Source: JBCBJX01 sp038522735 (GTDB taxonomy: Bacteria > Pseudomonadota > Alphaproteobacteria > Caulobacterales > Parvularculaceae). From it: a DNA stretch of 64,000 nt. The notes beneath the pieces were generated by a model that saw only the letters and a program-made list of their open reading frames with translations, did no database searches and had not been told where the DNA came from. A program made the translations under genes and the position numbers. Every line of letters starts with the position of its first letter. Position 1 is the first letter of the stretch. The stretch is from contig JBCBJX010000003.1 of NCBI GenBank assembly GCA_038522735.1, forward strand, positions 23,816 through 87,815. Direction: 5' to 3'. This document shows, one piece after another, positions 34,051 through 41,194 of this stretch.

Positions 34051-34568
34051 GGTTCGACCTTGGTCAGATCGAGGGTGTAGGCGGCGTCGCCGAGGCCGTT
34101 CAGGTTCTTCTCCGTCGAAAGAACGCCTTCGATCCAGACCGGCGCCCAGAGCTCTTTGATCTGAACCGGTTGCTCCGTCCGTACATAGACGACCTGGTTG
34201 GGCGGCGGGGGCGGCGTGTGGATGCAGGCGCCGAAATAGGGAACCAGCAGGAACTCCGAGATCGATCCCTTTGGGTTGTAGTCGAACGGGAGAACGTATC
34301 CGGGCATGCGGATAAACGCGCCGTCGAGCTCCTCCACCACATTGAAGGTGCCGATCTGCGGCACGGGCGGATCGTCGCCTGGGAAACCGCTCTGGCCCAG
34401 GAGGTTCTTCTGCTGTTCCATGTAAAGCTGCGCCAGCACCTCCTCTTCGCCCTCCGGCAGAAGATCGGTCCACTTGATCTCCTGCGGCCCATCCTCAGCG
34501 CCGGCGAGCGAAACGAGGAGGAGCGTCGCCGCGACGGCGAAAACGCGAAGCAAAGTCTGCAGCATCAT
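34041..34568 (-). CDS. DUF3299 family secreted protein
   Basis: A 175-residue exported protein, signal peptide at about 1-24 (VFAVAATLLLVSLAGA). The mature part has the DUF3299 pattern IKWTDLLPEGEE, AFIRMPGYVLPFDYNPKG, EFLLVPYFGACIHTPPPPPN and WAPVWIEGVLS. The Cys in GACIHTPPPPPNQ is conserved in the family. Members often sit beside ABC permease or membrane proteins of unknown role. Its start overlaps the membrane-protein stop by four bases. Confidence 0.83.
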   Translation of the reverse strand: MMLQTLLRVFAVAATLLLVSLAGAEDGPQEIKWTDLLPEGEEEVLAQLYMEQQKNLLGQSGFPGDDPPVPQIGTFNVVEELDGAFIRMPGYVLPFDYNPKGSISEFLLVPYFGACIHTPPPPPNQVVYVRTEQPVQIKELWAPVWIEGVLSTEKNLNGLGDAAYTLDLTKVEPYD

Positions 34569-34999
34569 GATTTTCTCAAGACGGCGAAAACGAGCCCGCC
34601 AAGGGCGCCGGCGGCGAGCTGCGCGACAAGTCCGGGCGTCGACTGGGCGCCGATGATCGGGACGACGTCGAACTGGCGGTACATGAGAAAGAGGGCGAGC
34701 CCGATCGCCGCCGCGCCCGCGGCCGGAAACCGCAGGAAGCGGATCGGCGCCAGAACCTGTCCGACGAGCCATCCGACGGGTAGGGCGACCCCGAAACCCG
34801 CCGCGATCACCGCGCCGTAGGCCGGCGCGACGCCGACAAGGTCCTTCCAGGTCTGCGAAAGCCGTTCGGAGAGCGTTACGTCTGCGCCGAGGTCCTGCAG
34901 TCCCGCGAGCACGAAATGGGTTGAAGCGGCCGAGGCGGCGACGAGCGCCGTCGCGGCGGCGAGAAGATAGGCGACGATAAGACGGGCCGCGGCGCCCAT
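34565..34999 (-). CDS. Hypothetical four-helix membrane protein
   Basis: A 144-residue protein with hydrophobic segments at about 5-30, 58-82, 86-108 and 118-140; the first contains LIVAYLLAAATALVAASAAS. The loop at 34-55 (LQDLGADVTLSERLSQTWKD) is polar. It does not match a family I recognise. It is translationally coupled to the downstream DUF3299 gene and may be its membrane partner. AAAGG precedes the ATG. Confidence 0.75.
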   Translation of the reverse strand: MGAAARLIVAYLLAAATALVAASAASTHFVLAGLQDLGADVTLSERLSQTWKDLVGVAPAYGAVIAAGFGVALPVGWLVGQVLAPIRFLRFPAAGAAAIGLALFLMYRQFDVVPIIGAQSTPGLVAQLAAGALGGLVFAVLRKS

Positions 35000-35031
35000 G
35001 GACGAGACCTTTCAAGAGGCGGTTTGACAGC

Positions 35032-35060
35032 TATCTAACGCAGCGGCCCGGCGCGGTAAA
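35032..35060 (-). promoter_or_regulatory. Candidate promoter of the membrane protein/DUF3299 pair
   Basis: On the minus strand TTTACC (35055-35060) and TAGATA (35032-35037) are 17 bases apart, about 33 bases before the ATG at 34999. This is a moderate sigma-70-type match in a divergent intergenic region. Confidence 0.35.
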
Positions 35061-35116
35061 ATTGGGTCCGCGCCGGTTTCGCGTTAAAGAGCCGTCGCCC
35101 GCCAAGGAGATCGCCC

Positions 35117-36259
35117 ATGCGCACCTGTTTTGCAGCTGCATTCGCCGCCGTCGCCGCGAGCCCCGTGCTCGCCGCCGACCCGTTTACGATCGAGGAGCCC
35201 GCTCCGCGGGAGGACGTTTCCGTCGAAGTGCTGGTCGACGGTCTCACCCAGCCCTGGGGCCTCGCTCTGCTGCCGGACGGCCGCATGCTGGTGACCGAGC
35301 GCCCCGGCCGATTGCGCCTTGTCGACGCCGACGGCGCACTCGCGCCGACCCCGGTGACGGGCCTTCCTCCGATCTATGTCGACAATCAAGCGGGGCTCTT
35401 CGACGTCGTTCCGCACCCGGACTTCGCAGACAACAGTCTCCTCTATATTTCATACGCCCACGGCGACAAGGATGCGAACGCCCTGCGGATCGCCCGCGCC
35501 GGCTTCGACGGCGCCGCCCTTCAGAATTTCGAGGTGTTGTTCGAAGTCGATCCTCTGAAGAAAGGCGGCGCCCACTACGGCGCGAAGATCGCCTTCCTCC
35601 CCGACGGTACGTTCATGGCGACGACCGGCGAGGGTTACGGCTATCGGGAAAAAGCCCAGAAGACGGACAATCACTTCGGCAAGACGATCCGTCTCAACGC
35701 GGACGGCTCCATCCCTGCCGACAACCCCTTCGTCGGCGAGGACGGTCTGGACGCGATCTACAGTTACGGCCACCGCAACCCTCAGGGCCTCGCCTATGAC
35801 GCAGTGCGCGGCGTCATCTTCGAGCACGAGCACGGGCCGAAAGGCGGCGACGAGATCAACGTCATAAAGGCGGGTCGGAATTACGGCTGGCCGCTCGCGA
35901 CTTACGGCGTCGATTACTCCGGCGCCCAGATCTCGCCGTATCAGGAGTATCGCGGCACGACCCAGCCCGTCCTCCAGTGGACGCCGTCCATCGCGCCCTC
36001 AGGGCTCGCGGTTTATTCCGGCGACCTGTTCGCCGAGTGGGAGGGCGACCTTCTTGTCGGCGCGCTTTCCTATCGCGAGCTCCGCCGGGTCGAGATGGAG
36101 GGTGATGAGCCGGTCGCCCAGTACTCGCTGCTGAAAGATCGCAAGGAGCGGGTCCGCGATGTGCGCGTCGGCGAGGACGGCGCGATCTACGTCGTCAGCT
36201 CCGAAGAACGCAAAGGCGGCGAGCGGGGCAAAGTGCTGCGTCTGACGCCTGCGAAGTGA
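35117..36259 (+). CDS. Secreted PQQ-dependent aldose sugar dehydrogenase (soluble type)
   Basis: A 380-residue periplasmic beta-propeller protein with a signal peptide (AAAFAAVAASPVLA). Family features: GLTQPWGLALLPDGRMLVTE, RPGRLRLVD, HPDFADNSLLYISYAHGD, HYGAKIAFLPDGTFMATTGE, YSYGHRNPQGLAYD and EHEHGPKGGDEINVI. Such enzymes (Asd/YliI-like) oxidise aldoses using pyrroloquinoline quinone; no pqq genes are in this window. AAGGAG precedes the ATG. It is divergent from the DUF3299 pair. Confidence 0.92.
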   Translation: MRTCFAAAFAAVAASPVLAADPFTIEEPAPREDVSVEVLVDGLTQPWGLALLPDGRMLVTERPGRLRLVDADGALAPTPVTGLPPIYVDNQAGLFDVVPHPDFADNSLLYISYAHGDKDANALRIARAGFDGAALQNFEVLFEVDPLKKGGAHYGAKIAFLPDGTFMATTGEGYGYREKAQKTDNHFGKTIRLNADGSIPADNPFVGEDGLDAIYSYGHRNPQGLAYDAVRGVIFEHEHGPKGGDEINVIKAGRNYGWPLATYGVDYSGAQISPYQEYRGTTQPVLQWTPSIAPSGLAVYSGDLFAEWEGDLLVGALSYRELRRVEMEGDEPVAQYSLLKDRKERVRDVRVGEDGAIYVVSSEERKGGERGKVLRLTPAK

Positions 36260-36346
36260 CGATGGGAAGCAACGGGTGGATTGCGGCGTTGCGGCAACAC
36301 TCCCGCCGCCGCTCTCCGCCGAACGGCGCATCCCGGGGACGACCGC

Positions 36347-36352
36347 TATAAT
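36347..36352 (+). promoter_or_regulatory. Perfect -10 box upstream of the OmpA-family gene
   Basis: TATAAT lies 82 bases before the ATG of the porin gene in a G/C-rich setting. No clear -35 box is 16-18 bases upstream, so activator help or an untypical -35 is possible. The resulting leader of about 70 bases ends in AGAGGAGGGG, an exceptionally strong ribosome site. Confidence 0.5.
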
Positions 36353-36434
36353 TTCGACATAGAGAAGTCGTAAACACTAGATGAATCGCGGCCAGCCGCT
36401 ATCATTCCGCGCGATATCCTAGAGGAGGGGAACC

Positions 36435-37535
36435 ATGCTTCGCACCACGGCTCTTACCGGCGTCATCGCCATGCTGATCGCGGCCCCGGCCGCCGCCCAG
36501 AACTACAAAGGCTTCTATGGCTCCGTGCTCGCCGGCCTCAACATGGCCGACGAACAGGACGCCGATTACCTGTCGAACGGCGAGTTCGATTATGAAGGCG
36601 GGTCGGCTGTCGGCGCGGCGATCGGCTACGCCTATGGCGGGGGCCTGCGCGGCGAGCTCGAGCTGATGAACCGTTCTAACGACGTCGACAGCGTTCTCGG
36701 CCTTGGCGCCGTCGACGGCGAGACGGACGTCACATCGCTGATGGTGAACGCGGTCTACGACCTCGACATCGCCGGCGGCGCGATCGTTCCCTTCATCGGC
36801 GCCGGCGTCGGTTACGCCCGCGCTAAAACCGAAATCTCCGCCGGCGCGGGCGACACGCTCACCGCTCTCGGCGTTTCCGAAAGCGACGGCTCCGGCGCCT
36901 GGCAGGCCTTCGCCGGCCTCGCGATCCCCCTCGCCGACAATCTCTCGATTGCGGCCCAGTACCGCTATTTCTCCGCGATGGACGGTTTCGATTACGACAA
37001 TTCCGGCGTCATCGGCGCACCGCCGGCCGTCACGGTGAACGGCGACTACGACGTCCAGACGATTCTTGCGAGCATCACCTGGAATTTCGGCGCGGCCGCT
37101 CCGGTTCGCCCGAAAGTCCGCGAAGAAATCGCTCCGGCGCCCGTCGCGTCCGCAGCCCCGGTGGCCCCGGTCCTCCTTGAAGAAGACGAGGCGCTCGAAG
37201 ACATCGAACTAACGATCTACTTCGACCTCAACTCCTCCGCCCTGACCAACGCCGCCCGCACCCTGATCGCGAACGCCGCGGCGCAGGCGCAGGACGGCGA
37301 GATCTCCTCGGTGACCATCGAAGGCAACACGGACTCCTCCGGTTCGTCCGCCTACAACCAGGTCCTCTCACAGCGTCGCGCCAACGTCGTCCGCGAAGCG
37401 CTGATCGCCCAGGGCGTTCCGGCGTCCCTGATCTCGGTGAACGCCTTCGGCGAAGGCCAGCCGGCGACGCCGACGCCCGACGGCGCCCGCGAGCCGCTTA
37501 ACCGGCGCGCCGACGTGACGATCCGCTTCCAGTAA
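36435..37535 (+). CDS. OmpA-family outer membrane protein
   Basis: A 366-residue two-domain protein: signal peptide 1-22, an eight-strand beta-barrel at about 23-217 (KGFYGSVLAGLNMADEQ; FIGAGVGYARAKTEI; AAQYRYFSAM), a Pro/Ala linker at 222-250, and an OmpA/Pal peptidoglycan-binding domain at about 255-365 with IYFDLNSSALTNAARTLI, EGNTDSSGSSAYNQVLSQRR and NRRADVTIRF. It links outer membrane to wall. Promoter, strong ribosome site and UUCG terminator all suggest an abundant single-gene transcript. Confidence 0.95.
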   Translation: MLRTTALTGVIAMLIAAPAAAQNYKGFYGSVLAGLNMADEQDADYLSNGEFDYEGGSAVGAAIGYAYGGGLRGELELMNRSNDVDSVLGLGAVDGETDVTSLMVNAVYDLDIAGGAIVPFIGAGVGYARAKTEISAGAGDTLTALGVSESDGSGAWQAFAGLAIPLADNLSIAAQYRYFSAMDGFDYDNSGVIGAPPAVTVNGDYDVQTILASITWNFGAAAPVRPKVREEIAPAPVASAAPVAPVLLEEDEALEDIELTIYFDLNSSALTNAARTLIANAAAQAQDGEISSVTIEGNTDSSGSSAYNQVLSQRRANVVREALIAQGVPASLISVNAFGEGQPATPTPDGAREPLNRRADVTIRFQ

Positions 37536-37558
37536 GTCTCCGAGGCGTCAGAACGACG

Positions 37559-37588
37559 AACGGCGCGCCTTCGGGCGCGCCGTTTTTC
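37559..37588 (+). terminator. Intrinsic terminator with UUCG tetraloop
   Basis: AACGGCGCGCC-TTCG-GGCGCGCCGTT forms an 11-bp stem closed by a C(UUCG)G tetraloop, followed by TTTTTCTG. It sits 24 bases after the porin stop and before the convergent TetR gene. Confidence 0.93.
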
Positions 37589-37613
37589 TGTTCAAGGGGG
37601 TGATGAGCCGTCG

Positions 37614-38255
37614 TCAGTCGACGAGATTCGGGCCGCCATACGCCTTCAGAAAGACGTCGACACCGGTGCGGACCTGGATGTCGATCGCTTCCTCCAGATC
37701 GTCGGGCTCCGCCCCCATTGAGAGTTTCGTTTCAAGCGGTTCGGTGATGAGCGCGCCAAGATGCATGATGGCGCGCGGCACGTCGTCGATCACCAGCACT
37801 CCGGCGTCGGCGAGCGCACGCATGTGCGGCTCCAGCGCGCCGATGAGGCGGAACATCCCATTGTCGAGATAAGCCCGGCCGAGTTCCGGAAACCGCACGG
37901 ATTCAAACGCTGTGATGCGCCGGAGCGCGATGCTTTCGGGCTTTGTCGCCTCCCGCAGGAAGTCGCAGGCCGTCGCCGTCAGCTCTTCGCGGATCGACCG
38001 TTCGCCGGTGAACCCGACGTCGAGGATGGCGAGGAACCGCCCGCAGAACGTGATGATCACCGCCTCGAACAGGGCGTCTTTGGACTGGAAGCGGTTGTAG
38101 ACCGTGCGCTTGGAGACCGCCGCCTCGGACGCGATCTCGTCCATGCTCGCGCCGGCGAAGCCTTTCGCGAGGAAGACCCGGCGGGCGGCTTCCACGATGG
38201 CGGCGTGTTTTTCGTCGGGCGCGTCGTCGCGCGTCAGGTCTGCGGCTTCCATCAT
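37614..38255 (-). CDS. TetR/AcrR-family transcriptional regulator
   Basis: A 213-residue repressor-type protein. The helix-turn-helix is at about 18-62: IVEAARRVFLAKGFAGASMD, EIASEAAVSKRTVYNRFQSK. The C-terminal ligand and dimer domain (about 70-213) resembles the AcrR C-terminal class (FESVRFPELGRAYLDNG). It is divergent from the PBP gene with 109 bases between, but a regulatory link is not implied. Ligand and targets unknown. Confidence 0.92.
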   Translation of the reverse strand: MMEAADLTRDDAPDEKHAAIVEAARRVFLAKGFAGASMDEIASEAAVSKRTVYNRFQSKDALFEAVIITFCGRFLAILDVGFTGERSIREELTATACDFLREATKPESIALRRITAFESVRFPELGRAYLDNGMFRLIGALEPHMRALADAGVLVIDDVPRAIMHLGALITEPLETKLSMGAEPDDLEEAIDIQVRTGVDVFLKAYGGPNLVD

Positions 38256-38364
38256 CTTATTCTGTCGTCGTTTTTTGATGAACGGAACCGTCGGCTTAGC
38301 ACTCGCTAAGTCGCGCCGTCACGCGTTCACCCCCCGTTAACCATAGGGGCGCGACGACCGTCCC

Positions 38365-40335
38365 ATGGCGAGCGCCCGCAAACATCGATCGACCGCGCAA
38401 AACGCGCCTTTCGCGCGCAAAAAGGGGCGTAAAGGAGCGCACGCGCGCTTTCGCACGCAGGCGCGGCGCTGGGGCCGATTGCTGGCGATGCTCGGCGGCG
38501 CGACCTTCGCGCTGCTCGCCGCGGCGGTCGCGGGAGCGGCTTATCTCGTCGCGTCCTCGCCGGCGCCGGAGGGGCGGATCTGGACCGCAAACCGGCCGCC
38601 GGTGGTCGTCGTGCAGGCCGCGGACGGATCGGAGATCGCCGCCTTCGGCCGCACCGCGGGCCGCGCGGTGAGCCTAGGCGATCTGCCGCGCCATGTTCCG
38701 GACGCGGTGCTCGCGGCGGAGGACCGCAATTTTCACCACCACTGGGGCTTCAACCCGGTCGCCTGGGCGCGGGCGGCGATCGTGAACATCCGTTCCGGAT
38801 CTGTCCGCCAGGGCGGCTCGACGATCACCCAGCAGCTCGCAAAGAACCTCTTCCTGTCGCCGGAGCGGACCTTCGAGCGAAAGCTCCGGGAGCTGATCTA
38901 CGCCATCTGGCTTGAGACGCGCTTCTCCAAGGACGAGATCCTCACCCTCTACCTCAACCGCGTCTATTTCGGCGGCGGCGCCTACGGCATCGACGCCGCC
39001 GCCATCCGCTATTTCGATAAGTCCGCACGGGATCTTTCCGTCGCCGAGGCCGCCACCCTCGCGGGGCTGTTGAAAGCGCCGGCGCGGTATTCGCCGAGCG
39101 CGCGGCCGGGGAACGCCGGCGCCCGCGGCGCAGAAGTGCTGCGCAACATGGTGCGCGCCGGCTTCCTCACCCGCGCTGAAGCCGAAGCCGCCGCCCGCGA
39201 ACCCCTCTATCTCGCGCCGCCTGATAATCCGACTGCGCCTTATTTCGCCGACGCCGCCCTCGCTGAGGCCGAACGCCTCCTCGGCGGGCTCGAAATCAAT
39301 GTTGTCGTCGAAACGACCCTCGAGCCGCGCCTGCAGGGCGCGCTCGCCGCGGCCGTCGCGGGCGGCTTCGACGGCGGCGAGGGCGAGCCCGCCGATCTTG
39401 AGGCGGCGGCCCTCGTCCTTGATGAGCGCGGCGCCGTCCGCGCCCTCGTCGGCGGGCGGGATTACAGGCGCAGCCAGTTCAACCGGGCGGTCGCGGCGCG
39501 CCGCCAGCCGGGGTCGGCCTTCAAGACCTTCGTCTACCTCGCCGGGCTTGAGGCGGGGTACGATCCCTATACGACGGTTCTCGACGCGCCGATCCGCATC
39601 GCAGATTGGGCGCCTGGCAACTATAAAGACCGCTATTACGGCGAGGTGAGCCTTGAAGAGGCCTACGCCCGCTCCCTCAACTCCGCCGCTGTCCGCGTCC
39701 AGCAGGCCGTCGGCGTGCGTCATGTTCAGCAGGTCGCCGAACGCCTCGGGGTCGTCTCGCCCCTCGACAAATCAGCCGCCCTCGCACTCGGCGTTTCAGA
39801 GACGACGCCGATCGAACTCGCGGGCGCTTACGCCGCCGTCGCGAACGGCGGTTTCAGCGTCGAGCCGCATCTCGTCGCCGCCATCCGGACGCCGGAGGGC
39901 CGGCCGATCTATGAGCGCGCGGCTGCGTCCGACCGCGTCCTCGACCCGCGCGTCGCCTTCGAGATGAAGGAGATGATGCGCGCGACGGTCGACTACGGCT
40001 CCGGCTTCCGGGCCCGCGCCGCCGCCGTCGATGTCGGCGGCAAGACCGGAACGACCCAGAGCGGCCGGGACGGCTGGTTCGCAGGGTTTGCGGACGATTA
40101 CACGGGCGTCGTCTGGGTGGGCCGCGACAGCGGCGGCCCGGTCGCCGATCTTTCCGGCAGCCGGGAGCCGGCGGCGATCTGGGGCGCTTTCGCTCGCATG
40201 CTGAGCGACCGGCCGCGGACGCCGGCGGGGGCGCCTGCGGTCCTCGTCGAGGCCGCAGCGGCGCCCGGCGATCTCGACGCGCTCCTGATCTCTCTTGAGA
40301 CGGAGGACCCGGCGCTCGCGCCTTATGATCCGTAG
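38365..40335 (+). CDS. Class A penicillin-binding protein (PBP1A family)
   Basis: A 656-residue bifunctional peptidoglycan synthase. A very basic cytosolic tail (residues 1-38) precedes one membrane helix at about 40-65. The glycosyltransferase domain has AVLAAEDRNFHHHWGFNPVA, GGSTITQQLAKNLFLSPERT and LETRFSKDEILTLYLNRVYF. The transpeptidase triad is SAFK at Ser384, SLN at 437 and KTGT at 560. The C-terminus is short, without extra domains. The gene overlaps the convergent protease gene by 13 bases. Confidence 0.94.
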   Translation: MASARKHRSTAQNAPFARKKGRKGAHARFRTQARRWGRLLAMLGGATFALLAAAVAGAAYLVASSPAPEGRIWTANRPPVVVVQAADGSEIAAFGRTAGRAVSLGDLPRHVPDAVLAAEDRNFHHHWGFNPVAWARAAIVNIRSGSVRQGGSTITQQLAKNLFLSPERTFERKLRELIYAIWLETRFSKDEILTLYLNRVYFGGGAYGIDAAAIRYFDKSARDLSVAEAATLAGLLKAPARYSPSARPGNAGARGAEVLRNMVRAGFLTRAEAEAAAREPLYLAPPDNPTAPYFADAALAEAERLLGGLEINVVVETTLEPRLQGALAAAVAGGFDGGEGEPADLEAAALVLDERGAVRALVGGRDYRRSQFNRAVAARRQPGSAFKTFVYLAGLEAGYDPYTTVLDAPIRIADWAPGNYKDRYYGEVSLEEAYARSLNSAAVRVQQAVGVRHVQQVAERLGVVSPLDKSAALALGVSETTPIELAGAYAAVANGGFSVEPHLVAAIRTPEGRPIYERAAASDRVLDPRVAFEMKEMMRATVDYGSGFRARAAAVDVGGKTGTTQSGRDGWFAGFADDYTGVVWVGRDSGGPVADLSGSREPAAIWGAFARMLSDRPRTPAGAPAVLVEAAAAPGDLDALLISLETEDPALAPYDP

Positions 40336-41045
40336 GCGTGAAGCCGCGCGCCGTTCTCCCGCAGCCAGGCCTTCGCCGGCTCCATATCCTCGACCAGCCG
40401 GCCGACCGTCCGCCAGAAGGCGGGAGAATGATCCATGTGGACGAGGTGCGCGCACTCGTGGGCGGCGACATATTCAAGGACGTGGGGCGGCGCCATGACG
40501 AGGCGCCAGGAGAACGAAAGATCCCCCTTGGCGTTGCACGAGCCCCAGCGCGAGCGCGGATCGCGCAGGCTGATCCGTCCACGTCGTTGATTGAGAATTT
40601 CGGAAAACTCCGACGTCCAGTAGGTGAAATCCACCCGGGCCTCACGCACCAAGCGTTCGCGCACCCGCCGCGCGATCTGACCGGCGTCGCCGCCGACATG
40701 GATCGTCGGGCGCGGGGCGGCGACGATCTGCGCGCTCCGCAGGACCGGGTTGTCGGCCCGCCGGATGAGGTGCTTCACGCCCCGCACGGGGATCTCGAAG
40801 CCCGGCGCGAAGGGCGCGGGACAGGGCGCGGTTTTCAGCTGTTCGCGGATCCAGTCCTTGCGGCTCTCCGCAAAAGCGAGGGCCTTCGGGAGCAGCCGCT
40901 TCGAGGGCGCGGTGACGACGACGGCGCCGGACCGGTCGATGCGCACGATGAGGCGCTTCGCGCGGGCGTTCGCCACCAGCCGCAGGGGGACCGGGCGACC
41001 GTCGATCATGAAGGATGTCGCAAGGGGTTGAACGGTGTTTGTCAT
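40323..41045 (-). CDS. YgjP-type (M48/DUF45) zinc metallopeptidase
   Basis: A 240-residue cytoplasmic protein of the YgjP/SprT-like DUF45 family. The zinc motif is AAHECAHLVHMDHSPAFWR (HExxH plus a downstream His). Family marks in front are RDPRSRWGSCNAKGDLSFSW and LRLVANARAKRLIVRIDRSG. Members are predicted peptidases of unknown substrate; YgjP has been linked to nucleic-acid-associated SprT-like folds. ATG at 41045. Confidence 0.9.
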   Translation of the reverse strand: MTNTVQPLATSFMIDGRPVPLRLVANARAKRLIVRIDRSGAVVVTAPSKRLLPKALAFAESRKDWIREQLKTAPCPAPFAPGFEIPVRGVKHLIRRADNPVLRSAQIVAAPRPTIHVGGDAGQIARRVRERLVREARVDFTYWTSEFSEILNQRRGRISLRDPRSRWGSCNAKGDLSFSWRLVMAPPHVLEYVAAHECAHLVHMDHSPAFWRTVGRLVEDMEPAKAWLRENGARLHAYGS

Positions 41046-41194
41046 GGAAGCCGCCGTCGGAAGTCGCCGCGACCTGAGCCCGGCCGGCCCGCCGGGTCAA
41101 CGCCGAATTCTCCCCATGACGCCGCCCGATTTCGACGCTTCGACTCGCCCGCCCGACGCCCGCTATAAGCCGGGCTTCGCAAGGAAGACGACCG

